From contig JAHHSN010000030.1 in the NCBI GenBank assembly GCA_020025195.1, positions 1 through 18,471 on the forward strand: a stretch of 18,471 bases of DNA, read 5' to 3'. Under the pieces are notes generated by a model. That model did not search any database and was not told the origin of the DNA. It saw nothing but the letters and a program-made list of their open reading frames with translations. Numbering within the stretch: position 1 is the stretch's first letter; each line of letters starts with the position of its first letter. Both the position numbers and the translations under genes were made by a program. Shown piece after piece: positions 7,127-14,660 of this stretch. The stretch comes from Angelakisella sp. (lineage in GTDB: Bacteria > Bacillota > Clostridia > Oscillospirales > Ruminococcaceae).

Positions 7127-7176
7127 TCTCGGTAGTTTGGTTTGGCTTTTTGGTTTGTTCCCGTGCGAAAACCGGA

Positions 7177-7545
7177 TTACTTAAGCTCGACCTTAGCGCC
7201 GGCTTCCTCCAGCTTCTTCTGCATCTCCTCGGCCTCAGCCTTGGAAACAGCTTCCTTAAGGGGCTTGGGAGCGTTGTCAACGAGGTCCTTGGCTTCCTTG
7301 AGGCCAAGACCGGTCAGCTCCTTAACGAGCTTGATAACGCCCATCTTGGACTGGCCGCAGTCAACCAGAACAACGTCGAACTCGGTCTTCTCGTCGGCAG
7401 CAGCAGCGCCGGCAGCGGGACCGGCGACCATAACGGGAGCCGCAGCGGAAACGCCGAACTCCTCCTCGATCGCCTTAACGAGATCAGCCAGCTCCATAAC
7501 GGAGAGGGCTTTGATTTCTTCAATAAACTTAGCAATATCAGCCAT
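7177..7545 (-). CDS. rplL: 50S ribosomal protein L7/L12
   Basis: The 122-residue protein is the flexible stalk protein that recruits translation factors to the ribosome. The N-terminal dimerisation helices (MADIAKFIEEIKALSVMELADLVKAIEEEFGV) bind L10. An Ala/Gly-rich hinge (about residues 34-51) follows, then the globular C-terminal domain with TEFDVVLVDCGQSKMGVIKLVKELTGLGLKEAKDLVD, the factor-binding face. The length is normal for the family. AGGAGG lies just upstream of the ATG, and the gene is 56 bases after rplJ on the same transcript. It is followed by an intrinsic terminator rather than by rpoB. Synonymous choice leans towards a restricted codon set, as expected for a highly expressed gene. 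Confidence 0.98.
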   Translation of the reverse strand: MADIAKFIEEIKALSVMELADLVKAIEEEFGVSAAAPVMVAGPAAGAAAADEKTEFDVVLVDCGQSKMGVIKLVKELTGLGLKEAKDLVDNAPKPLKEAVSKAEAEEMQKKLEEAGAKVELK

Positions 7546-7601
7546 GATTCAAAATCCTCCTGTAAAATAAAATTGGGGATGGACCGGAAAAGCGTGAGGT
7601 C

Positions 7602-8111
7602 TTAGGCGGCCTCGGTCTCCTTCTTCTCGCGAACGGCATCCAGAGCGACAGCAAGGCCGCGGATGTTGCCATTGAGAGCCATGCAGAGCATGGTGAGGAG
7701 CTCCTGCTTGCCGGGCAGCTTGGCGACGGCGACAACGCCGGCCTGATCGAGGGGTGCGCCATCCATATAACCGGCACGGATCTGGAACTTGCCCTTGGAA
7801 TCCTCCGCGAACTTGTTCAGGATCTTAGCGGCGGCGATGGGATCCTCCTCGGAATACGCGAACGCGGTGGTACCGGCCATATGCTGGGTAAGCTCACCCA
7901 GACCGGCCTCTTCAGCGGCGCGGCGCAGGATGTTGTTCTTGATAACAGCATAATGCACGCCCGCCTCACGCAGCTCACGACGCAGCTTGGTGTCATCGGC
8001 TACGGTGATACCACGGTAGTCAACGAGAACGCCGGCTGCGGAATTTTTGATCTTTTCAGCCAGAGCAGCAACCTGCTCCTGTTTCTGTTTGAGAACATTA
8101 GCGTTAGGCAA
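7602..8111 (-). CDS. rplJ: 50S ribosomal protein L10
   Basis: The 169-residue protein anchors L7/L12 dimers to the large subunit through its C-terminal helix and binds 23S rRNA with its N-terminal globular domain. The family-typical N-terminus MPNANVLKQKQEQVAALAEKIKNSAAGVLVDYRGITV and the HYAVIKNNILRRAAEEAGL segment are present. The start is an uncommon TTG at 8111-8109. It is supported by a strong GGGAGGTG ribosome binding site eight to nine bases upstream and by alignment of the N-terminus with the family; no ATG lies nearby in frame. Expression is controlled by the L10 leader and attenuator. The usual upstream neighbours rplK and rplA are absent; an unrelated AT-rich gene lies upstream instead. 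Confidence 0.97.
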   Translation of the reverse strand: MPNANVLKQKQEQVAALAEKIKNSAAGVLVDYRGITVADDTKLRRELREAGVHYAVIKNNILRRAAEEAGLGELTQHMAGTTAFAYSEEDPIAAAKILNKFAEDSKGKFQIRAGYMDGAPLDQAGVVAVAKLPGKQELLTMLCMALNGNIRGLAVALDAVREKKETEAA

Positions 8112-8129
8112 AATGTTTCACCTCCCATT

Positions 8130-8308
8130 AGAATTTAAGGAACCTTCGGGGAAACCAAAAAAGCTCTTTCCAACATACCTTGGAAAGAGCTCATCATTCC
8201 CCGCGGTGAAACATCGCGGAAGTTGAATTCAGTTGACTCATTTCCTCGGCAGGCCGGTTTTGCAAACCATTTACACGCCCAAGGCGTGCCTGCTGTCTAT
8301 GGAACAGC
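8130..8308 (-). ncRNA. L10 leader (autoregulatory rplJL mRNA leader)
   Basis: The roughly 200-base untranslated leader between the consensus promoter and rplJ contains paired segments expected of an L10 leader. These include GGCACGCC/GGCGTG near 8276-8293, the GCCGG/CCGGC stem near 8251-8260, and CCGCG/CGCGG (8201-8219). In Firmicutes the L10-L12 complex binds this leader and promotes premature termination at a hairpin before rplJ. Such a hairpin is present at 8157-8191. Identification rests on location and layout; a covariance-model search with the Rfam L10_leader family would confirm it. Confidence 0.8.
8157..8191 (-). terminator. Attenuator terminator in the rplJ leader
   Basis: Reading the minus strand, AGCTCTTTCCAA (8180-8191) pairs perfectly with TTGGAAAGAGCT (8162-8173) through 12 bp with a six-base loop, followed directly by six U. 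It sits between the promoter and the rplJ start, where read-through versus termination would set L10/L12 output. Confidence 0.9.
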
Positions 8309-8314
8309 TCTATT

Positions 8315-8343
8315 ATTATAGCCGCCCCCGCAGGGTTTGTCAA
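8315..8343 (-). promoter_or_regulatory. Consensus promoter of rplJ-rplL
   Basis: Minus-strand TTGACA (8338-8343) and TATAAT (8315-8320) are separated by 17 bases, a perfect housekeeping promoter. Transcription should start near 8308, giving a leader of about 200 bases. The stop of the upstream AT-rich gene lies only 29 bases before the -35 box. Confidence 0.92.
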
Positions 8344-8371
8344 GGGGTTTCTTTGCCCTTTTGCGCGAACT

Positions 8372-9379
8372 TTAAGATCGGAAATTTAATCCAAGCGCAC
8401 TATGAAACCCTGCCCCCAACGATATTTTTTCGGGTGCACTTATCAATTTGGGGTATATGTCCATTTCCTTATTCAATACCGCTACCAGTCGTGCGATTCG
8501 CACTGCTCCAAGATATGAATTATCTGAATACTCGAGAATTATATTGGTGTCTCCCCATAGCGCTGCTATTTCCGCTGGAGTTTTCCCCTCAAAATCGGGA
8601 CCTTTAAACTGCTGATGAGCGTCTAAAAACTTCTTAAAATTATGCGGATTCGTAAACTTTGTTAACCCGCAATTTAAGTCTTCACATATTTTCTGGTGAA
8701 TTGCTTTAAAATCTTTATTGGTAAATTTAACTATGTATATTGCGTTTTCTCTATTTTCTCCCGAATAGTTGTTAATTGAGCCATCACACATATTTACAGA
8801 CAAATCAATATTATTTGCATGGTATAGACAGGTAGAAAAAATACTTGAACCAGCCTGTATATTCTGCTTTGTGTTAGCAAAAGAATCCCATAGCGGGATT
8901 ACTTCATTCTTGTAATAAAGATTTAAAATATATAATGCGCCTAGTGCATATAATAAATTCCGGATTGTAGCCTGCTCCAAAGAATTAATCCTGTCATGTT
9001 TTAATGCCTGATATGCTTTCTTCCATTTTGCTCCATGAGTGCCGTTTTTATTCGCTCTCTCCAATGGCGTTATAGTGCAGTTATCGGGGCTTAAGGAAAA
9101 GGACGGAGCACTTATTATAACAGTCTTTTTTGTTATACTCCATTTATCTTCTAGATAGTTCAAGCAATCTGTATCAAAATATAAAGTTCTAGGTTTGCCC
9201 TCTTTATCAACAGGCTCCATATTCCCGCCCTCTAATTTGTATATCTCTTTTGAAATAGATTCTATCTCAATAACGCAGCGAACAAGTAAATCCGCAATGC
9301 GCGTAGAATAAACCTCCATTTGGTCATCTGAAAATAAAACATAATCAGAAAGTGTTAAGACTTCTTTTTCAAGATTCAT
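8372..9379 (-). CDS. AT-rich orphan protein, possibly HEPN-like
   Basis: I do not recognise a named family. The 335-residue product is soluble and mostly helical in its first half. A segment KWKKAYQALKHDRINSLEQAT (residues 118-138), with K127-H128-D129-R130, precedes a long hydrophobic helix NLLYALGALYILNLYY. This arrangement resembles HEPN domains, whose RNase or scaffold activity uses a conserved Arg/His pair, but the resemblance is by eye only. Acidic Glu-rich helices lie at 22-50. The C-terminal part (about 225-335) looks like a separate alpha/beta domain. A GTG at 9421 is in frame, but its SD-like run abuts it. ATG 9379 with GGATGG five bases upstream is preferred. The gene is much more AT-rich than its neighbours, has its own promoter, and no terminator separates it from rplJ. 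It is probably acquired; a defence role is possible but unproven. Confidence 0.7.
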   Translation of the reverse strand: MNLEKEVLTLSDYVLFSDDQMEVYSTRIADLLVRCVIEIESISKEIYKLEGGNMEPVDKEGKPRTLYFDTDCLNYLEDKWSITKKTVIISAPSFSLSPDNCTITPLERANKNGTHGAKWKKAYQALKHDRINSLEQATIRNLLYALGALYILNLYYKNEVIPLWDSFANTKQNIQAGSSIFSTCLYHANNIDLSVNMCDGSINNYSGENRENAIYIVKFTNKDFKAIHQKICEDLNCGLTKFTNPHNFKKFLDAHQQFKGPDFEGKTPAEIAALWGDTNIILEYSDNSYLGAVRIARLVAVLNKEMDIYPKLISAPEKISLGAGFHSALGLNFRS

Positions 9380-9438
9380 ATAAACCATCCAAAACAAGTT
9401 AGGTACAATCAACACCAGCACTTCCCTTCTTCTTTCTT

Positions 9439-9467
9439 ATATTAGAAAATTTTATCTAAAATTTCAA
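9439..9467 (-). promoter_or_regulatory. Promoter of the AT-rich orphan gene
   Basis: Minus-strand TTGAAA (9462-9467) and TAATAT (9439-9444) are 17 bases apart, in a locally AT-rich stretch about 60 bases before the preferred ATG at 9379. The gene thus appears to be its own transcription unit. Confidence 0.7.
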
Positions 9468-9550
9468 TATATTATTCACAATAAGTATAGCGTCCTCATG
9501 GCTGTTTTGTTTTCATTTTATTTTATGAGCACGTCCAAAAATTTTGAACT

Positions 9551-9579
9551 AAAAAGCCCCTCACAAAAGGAGGGGCTTT
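9551..9579 (-). terminator. Intrinsic terminator closing the glycogen operon
   Basis: AAAGCCCCTC (9553-9562) pairs perfectly with GAGGGGCTTT (9570-9579) around a seven-base loop. On the minus strand the hairpin is followed by a U-run at 9555-9551. It lies about 40 bases after the NusG-domain-II gene. Confidence 0.88.
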
Positions 9580-9617
9580 CGTGCGCCTGCGCAAAATCTC
9601 AGAAAAGAATAAACATA

Positions 9618-10016
9618 TTAGCCCGGCAGGGTCACCCCGACGGTGTCGCTCTCCACCAGAATGAGCGATACACGGTTCGGCAGACAGGTGGACTGATCCC
9701 CTACCCGGCGAAGCCAGCCGTTCTTGACGCACCGGTGATCGGGGCAGTCCGATTCCAGAAAGCGGATGGCGTGGTCTTGGATGGAGAGCGTAACGTTATG
9801 CCCGTACTCCTCCAGAGTAAAATCGCCGTCGTCCGCCTCCGGGAGGTAAATGCTCTGCTTCAGTTCGCCCTCCACCCAGAGCTGGGCTGTCACGTCGGCG
9901 GTTTCGTTTTTCGGCAGAAGAAGCCAAACCACCGAGCCGATTAAAATGACGCCGATAACGCACCAGAGAAGGAGCGTGGCCGAATTTTTTTTATTTTGGG
10001 AAGATGGATTCTTCAT
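9618..10016 (-). CDS. Membrane-anchored NusG-domain-II protein
   Basis: The 132-residue protein has a basic N-terminus, one transmembrane helix (about residues 13-34) and an extracytoplasmic NusG domain II-like beta domain (Pfam NusG_II type). Its core shows the family pattern C91-P-D-H-x-C96-V-x-x-G followed by C111-L-P-N. The cysteines and histidine suggest a disulfide or metal site, as in other members. The family is widespread in Firmicutes, often with uncharacterised function; it is not transcription factor NusG. An AAAGGAG ribosome binding site precedes the ATG, and only 18 bases separate it from the GH13 gene, so it is the last gene of the glycogen-degradation unit. The functional link to glycogen is not evident. 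Confidence 0.88.
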   Translation of the reverse strand: MKNPSSQNKKNSATLLLWCVIGVILIGSVVWLLLPKNETADVTAQLWVEGELKQSIYLPEADDGDFTLEEYGHNVTLSIQDHAIRFLESDCPDHRCVKNGWLRRVGDQSTCLPNRVSLILVESDTVGVTLPG

Positions 10017-10034
10017 ATCGTCTCCTTTCCGGGC

Positions 10035-11873
10035 TCACAGCCGCCAGAGAACGGCGGATTCGCCCATGAGGGTGTTCCCCTCCAGCGACCCGATGGTATA
10101 AAGCGGCGTCCCTCCGGGAGAAAAGGGCAGTCCCCAGGGGGCATAACCGCGGTTCACGGCAAAACCGAGGGTTTCGTTTTGGTCCCGGCGGAGCCACGCG
10201 GCGGTATCCTGCCCGAAGGAAAGAGGGATGACCTCGCCCTTTTGGAGGGCGGGGTGGGCCCGTCTCAGATGGATCATCTGACGAAAGCACTCCCGAAGCC
10301 CCGTGTCCTCCTCCCCCCAAGGGAAGGGGCCGCGGTTAAAGGGGTCGGAATAGCCGGTAAGACCCGCCTCGTCGCCGTAATAAACAGCGGGACAGCCCGG
10401 CCAGCACATCACCATCATGGTGCCCAGCATGAGAAGCTGGCGCCCGCGGTAATACTGCCCGACCGAAAGGATATTATGCTCCCGCTGCCAGTCGCGGTCG
10501 TGGCTCTCCTGCGGGAGGCCGCCGAGGGCGGTGATGGCGCGGGGAATATCGTGTCCGGAGAGGCCGTTCATCAGGCACTGGGTGACCTCCCACGGGTAGT
10601 TTTCCAGAAGGGACCAGAGGGAATCATGGAGCGCCTGCCCGTTTCCCTCTCTTAAAAAGCGCAGGAGGGCGGTTCGCAGGGGATAGTTCATCACGCTGTC
10701 CAGCTCCTCCCCCATGAGGTACTGCCGCTGCTCGCCGTAGCTCTGCTTCCGGGAGGCGTCCTCCCAGACCTCCCCCATGAGGAGGGCGTCGGGATTTTCC
10801 GCCTTCACCGCCGCCCGGATCTCCTTCACAAAGAAATCGGGCAGCTCATCCACCACGTCCAGGCGCCAGCCGTCCGCTCCCAGACGCAGCCAGTGCCGCA
10901 GGACGCCGTCCTCCCCGCAGATAAACTCCCGGTAGCTTTCCGAGCGCTCATTGACATTGGGCAGGGTGAGAAAGCCCCACCAGCTGTCGTAGTCCCGCTT
11001 TGAAAAGTCTCTCCAGTTGTACCAGCCGTGATAGGGGCTTTCGGGGTCGCGGTAGGCGCCGCCCTCCCCGTAGCGTCCCTCCCGGTTAAAGTAGATGCTG
11101 TCGCTTCCGGTGTGGTTAAAGACGCCGTCCAGAATGACCAGCATCCCGCGGCGGTGCGCCTCCTCGCAGAGGGTCTTAAAGTCCTCGGTCGTCCCCAGCA
11201 TGGGGTCTATTTTTTTATAGTCGGCGGTATTGTAGCGGTGGTTGCTGTGCGCCTCAAAGATGGGATTGAGGTAGAGCGCCTCCACCCCCAGCCACGCGAG
11301 GTAATCCAGCTTTTCGGTGATGCCTTTAAGGTCGCCGCCGAAGTAATCGTTGCAGCGGAACACGCCGTCCGGGTCGGGGACGCTCTGCGGGCGCTCGTTC
11401 CAGCCCGCGTGGAGCTTGCGGTCATCGGGAACGCCGGGATGCTCCTCCCCGCTCTTATGGAAGCGGTCGGGGAAGATCTGATAGAGCGTGCGTCCCTTGA
11501 AGCGCTCGGGGGTATGGAAGGCGGGGTCAAAGACGGTGAGCTGCCAGAGGGGGCCGTCCCCCCAGCCGGCGGAGCCGTCCGGATGCCGGTGGAGCGGCAT
11601 GATCTCGCCGCCCTCCGCCGAGAGAAGAAAGCGGTAGAAATAGAGTCCGGGCTCCCGGGGGGTGTAGATCACCCGGTAATCCCAGCAGCCGCTGCCGCCC
11701 TCGGAGCGCAGGCACTCCAGCGTGCAGAGAGGAGTCCCCTCCCCTGCCCGAAAAACCGTGAGCCGGGGGGCCCTGAGGTCGCTTTTGGGAAGCCGCACCC
11801 GAAGATGCACCGGCTCTCCCGCCGCCACCGCCCCGAAGGGGGTCTTATATTCGGTCATCAAGCTGTTGAACAC
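10035..11873 (-). CDS. GH13-family alpha-glucan hydrolase (neopullulanase/maltogenic type)
   Basis: The predicted 612-residue cytoplasmic enzyme hydrolyses alpha-glucosidic bonds in maltodextrins, pullulan or cyclodextrins. The first ~115 residues form a beta-sandwich like CBM34. The catalytic barrel has all GH13 signatures: DGVFNH (249-254), GWRLD with nucleophile D339, GEVWED with acid/base E368, and LSGHDIPR with stabilising D442. The combination with NHRYNTADY points to the neopullulanase/maltogenic amylase subfamily (GH13_20). No signal peptide is seen. The open frame extends upstream to a TTG at 11906. The GTG at 11873 is the better start because AGGAGGAGG lies eight or so bases before it; an ATG five codons later has worse spacing. 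It is 94 bases downstream of the phosphorylase and is probably co-transcribed with it. Confidence 0.92.
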   Translation of the reverse strand: MFNSLMTEYKTPFGAVAAGEPVHLRVRLPKSDLRAPRLTVFRAGEGTPLCTLECLRSEGGSGCWDYRVIYTPREPGLYFYRFLLSAEGGEIMPLHRHPDGSAGWGDGPLWQLTVFDPAFHTPERFKGRTLYQIFPDRFHKSGEEHPGVPDDRKLHAGWNERPQSVPDPDGVFRCNDYFGGDLKGITEKLDYLAWLGVEALYLNPIFEAHSNHRYNTADYKKIDPMLGTTEDFKTLCEEAHRRGMLVILDGVFNHTGSDSIYFNREGRYGEGGAYRDPESPYHGWYNWRDFSKRDYDSWWGFLTLPNVNERSESYREFICGEDGVLRHWLRLGADGWRLDVVDELPDFFVKEIRAAVKAENPDALLMGEVWEDASRKQSYGEQRQYLMGEELDSVMNYPLRTALLRFLREGNGQALHDSLWSLLENYPWEVTQCLMNGLSGHDIPRAITALGGLPQESHDRDWQREHNILSVGQYYRGRQLLMLGTMMVMCWPGCPAVYYGDEAGLTGYSDPFNRGPFPWGEEDTGLRECFRQMIHLRRAHPALQKGEVIPLSFGQDTAAWLRRDQNETLGFAVNRGYAPWGLPFSPGGTPLYTIGSLEGNTLMGESAVLWRL

Positions 11874-11967
11874 TCTGTTTTCTCCTCCTCCTGCTTCCCC
11901 GCCCAAACGGGGAAAAGGGGAGGCTCCCCCAAAGCAGGAAGGGCTTCCCCTATCTTAAAGCTCGTTC

Positions 11968-14361
11968 TTATTTATCGAGGTCCCAGATGAGTCTCGCGTA
12001 GTCATGGATGGCACGGTCGGCGCAGAAGATTCCCGCCCCCGCGATATTCATGAGAGACATCCGCTGCCAGCGCATGGGATCATTAAAGTAAATGTCCGCG
12101 GCGCGGTTTTCGGCGGCGGCGTAGCTGTCAAAGTCCGCCAGCGCCATATACTGGTCGTTCTGGCGGAGGTGATTCGCCAGCATCCAGAAGCTCTCCGGGT
12201 TCTCTTTCCGCTCCATAAAGGCGAGCAGCTCCTGCAGGCGGGGGCTCTTCGCGATCGCCTCAGAGGGATGATACCCGCGCTCCTTCACGGCCTCCACCTC
12301 GGGGGTGCTCATGCCGAAGATGAAGATATTCTCATCCCCCACCTGCTCGTGGATCTCGACATTCGCGCCGTCCATGGTGCCGAGAGTCATGGCGCCGTTC
12401 TGCATCAGCTTCATGTTGCCGGTGCCGCTTGCCTCGGTTCCCGCCAGGCTGATCTGACAGCTGACCTCACTCGCGGGCATGAGGCGCTCGCTCATGGTGA
12501 CGTTGTACTCCTCGATAAAGACCACCTTGAGCCGTCCCCGGACGTCGGGATCGTTCTCGATCATCCGGCCGAGGTCGTTAATAAACTTGATGATCTTCTT
12601 GGCGAGGTCGTAGCCGGGCGCCGCCTTCGCACCGAAGAGATAGGTGCGGGGCTTAAATTCGGCGTCGGGGTTCGCCTTGATGGTGAGATAGTGGCTTAAG
12701 ATCTGCAGGGCATTGAGGTGCTGCCGCTTGTATTCGTGGAGACGCTTGACCTGCACATAGAAAAGCGAATCGGGGTTGACGGTGACGCCGCGGTCCTCCT
12801 TAAGGAAGCGGGCAAAGTCCACTTTATTGAGGTGCTTGATCTCCGCAAGCTCCCTAAGGCTCGCCTCGTCCTCCGCAAAGGCCCGAAGCTCCGAGAGCTT
12901 TCCGAAGTCATGGAGATAGTCCGCGCCGATCCGCGCCTTGATGAAATCATGCAGGCGGGGATTGGACTGCATCAGCCACCGGCGGGCGGCGATGCCGTTG
13001 GTCACGTTCTTGAACTTCTCCGGCCAGATCTTGTAGAAGCCGTGGAACACATCGTCCTTGATGATCTGGCTGTGGAGCTTGGAGACGCCGTTCACGCTGT
13101 GGCTCGCCACCACGCAGAGGTTTGCCATATGCACCTTGCCGTCCCGGAGGATCTGCATCCGGGCGATGTCCTCGGGCGGACAGTGGAACTCCTCACGCAT
13201 GGTTTCGTTCCAGCGCCGGTCGATCTCCAGAACGATCTGGTAGATGCGGGGCAGAAGCTCCTCAAAGAGCGGGATCTCCCATTTTTCCAGCGCCTCCGCC
13301 ATGACGGTGTGGTTGGTATAGGCAAAGGTCCCCCGGACGATCTCCCAGCTCTTTTCCCAGCTGTAACCGCAGTCGTCCATCAGGACGCGCATCAGCTCCG
13401 GAATGGCGAGGGTGGGATGGGTGTCATTGATATGGATGGCGTTCTTCTCATGGAAGTTCTCCATGGTGCCGTAGCGCTCCATATGGCTCCGGGTGATCTC
13501 CGAAATGGAGGCGCAGGCGAGGAAATACTGCTGGCGCAGACGCAGGAGCTTTCCCTCGGTGTGGTTGTCATTGGGATAGAGGATCTTGCTGATGGTCTCG
13601 GCATATGCCTTCTTGCGGAAGGCGCCGAGGTAATCGCCCCGATTGAAGCAGGCCATATCAATGCCGGGGCTTTCCGCCTTCCAGAGGCGAAGGATGGAGA
13701 CCGCCTCGGAATCGTAGCCCGAGACATACATATTATAGGGAACGGCCATGACGGTATCATAGTCCTCATAGCGCTGCATCAGGTGGCCCTGATCCCAGGT
13801 CTCCCGGAGCTTGCCGCCGAAGCGCACCTCCACCGCGTGCTCGGGGGAGGGGCGAAGCCAGATCTCCCCGCCGGGGAGCCAGTAGTCGGGCAGCTCGGTC
13901 TGGGCGCCGTCCTTGATTTTCTGCTTGAAGATGCCGTATTCATAAAGGATGCTGTACCCGGTGCCGTAGTATCCGTCGGTCGCGAGACCGTCAAGATAGC
14001 AGGCGGCCAGACGGCCGAGACCGCCGTTGCCGAGGCCGGGGTCCGGCTCGCAGAGGTAGAGCTTTTCGGGGCTGGTGCCGAAAGCGGCCAGCGCCTCGGT
14101 GAAGGCGTCTACCAGCCCGAGGTTATAAAGGCTGTTCTTGAAGCTCTTTCCCATCAGGAACTCCATCGAGAGGTAGTGCACTCTCTTTTGCCCGGCGGCG
14201 ATGGATTTTTCCCGGAAGGCGTGACGCTTCGCAACCATGAGATCGCGCAGCACCAGCGCCGAGGCTTTATAGAGCTGTTCGTCCGATGCGGCAGTGGGCT
14301 TTACCTCCAGTACATTGGTGAGTTTGTTTTCGATGGCGGCTTTCACTTCTCCACCTGTCAT
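11968..14361 (-). CDS. glgP: Glycogen/maltodextrin phosphorylase
   Basis: The 797-residue PLP enzyme (GT35) releases glucose-1-phosphate from alpha-1,4-glucan ends. Family signatures are complete: VHYLSMEFLMGKS and the glycine-rich EPDPGLGNGGLGRLAACYLDGLATD near the N-terminus, then VNPDSLFYVQVKRLHEYKRQHLN. The PLP site EASGTGNMKLMQNGAMTLGTMDGANVE has the Schiff-base lysine at about residue 651. The upstream in-frame GTG at 14373 directly abuts AGGA, too close to be used. The ATG at 14361 with AGGAG about ten bases upstream is preferred. It is the first gene of a minus-strand unit with the GH13 hydrolase and the NusG-domain-II protein. It is transcribed divergently from zapA, with a promoter at 14440-14467. 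Sequence alone does not distinguish glycogen from maltodextrin preference. Confidence 0.96.
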   Translation of the reverse strand: MTGGEVKAAIENKLTNVLEVKPTAASDEQLYKASALVLRDLMVAKRHAFREKSIAAGQKRVHYLSMEFLMGKSFKNSLYNLGLVDAFTEALAAFGTSPEKLYLCEPDPGLGNGGLGRLAACYLDGLATDGYYGTGYSILYEYGIFKQKIKDGAQTELPDYWLPGGEIWLRPSPEHAVEVRFGGKLRETWDQGHLMQRYEDYDTVMAVPYNMYVSGYDSEAVSILRLWKAESPGIDMACFNRGDYLGAFRKKAYAETISKILYPNDNHTEGKLLRLRQQYFLACASISEITRSHMERYGTMENFHEKNAIHINDTHPTLAIPELMRVLMDDCGYSWEKSWEIVRGTFAYTNHTVMAEALEKWEIPLFEELLPRIYQIVLEIDRRWNETMREEFHCPPEDIARMQILRDGKVHMANLCVVASHSVNGVSKLHSQIIKDDVFHGFYKIWPEKFKNVTNGIAARRWLMQSNPRLHDFIKARIGADYLHDFGKLSELRAFAEDEASLRELAEIKHLNKVDFARFLKEDRGVTVNPDSLFYVQVKRLHEYKRQHLNALQILSHYLTIKANPDAEFKPRTYLFGAKAAPGYDLAKKIIKFINDLGRMIENDPDVRGRLKVVFIEEYNVTMSERLMPASEVSCQISLAGTEASGTGNMKLMQNGAMTLGTMDGANVEIHEQVGDENIFIFGMSTPEVEAVKERGYHPSEAIAKSPRLQELLAFMERKENPESFWMLANHLRQNDQYMALADFDSYAAAENRAADIYFNDPMRWQRMSLMNIAGAGIFCADRAIHDYARLIWDLDK

Positions 14362-14439
14362 AATGCGCTTCACTCCTAACTAAGTTCTGCTTTCCCGGGC
14401 GGCGCGGCCTCCCGGAGAGGTTGGGGGTTTCCACTTCTT

Positions 14440-14467
14440 ATTATATCGGATTTCGCATAACATTCAA
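14440..14467 (-). promoter_or_regulatory. Promoter of the glgP operon
   Basis: Minus-strand TTGAAT (14462-14467) and TATAAT (14440-14445) are 16 bases apart, about 80 bases upstream of the glgP ATG. The resulting 5' leader is G-rich in its middle. No catabolite-repression site was recognised with confidence. Confidence 0.75.
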
Positions 14468-14584
14468 CACTTTGTTGTCTGCTTTGTTAATTATTTTACA
14501 AGGAATTCCCGCTTTCTTAACACCCTTCCCCCATTTCCGCGCCCAGCGCCGAAAAACCCCCTTTTTTCCGACCTCTATCTATAT

Positions 14585-14590
14585 TATAAT
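14585..14590 (+). promoter_or_regulatory. Probable -10 box of the zapA unit
   Basis: A perfect TATAAT lies about 70 bases before the zapA ATG in the divergent intergenic region. The corresponding -35 region (near 14562-14570) is poor (TTTTTTCCG), so the promoter is weak, activated, or uses another signal. Confidence 0.5.
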
Positions 14591-14660
14591 AGAGGGGATC
14601 CCCCCTTTCTTTTCCGGGGGACAAACGGAATATTTATATTTTCAATAAGGAGGCCGTTTC

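Noticed and set aside
4530..9379. The nucleotidyltransferase gene and the HEPN-like gene as a HEPN/MNT toxin-antitoxin pair
   Set aside because: Such pairs are adjacent and co-transcribed with small subunits. Here the genes are more than 3 kb apart on opposite strands, with unrelated housekeeping genes between, and the second protein is too large for a typical HEPN toxin.
12718..14379. 553-residue open frame on the plus strand
   Set aside because: It is antisense to glgP, whose catalytic motifs are complete, and its translation shows no domain signature.
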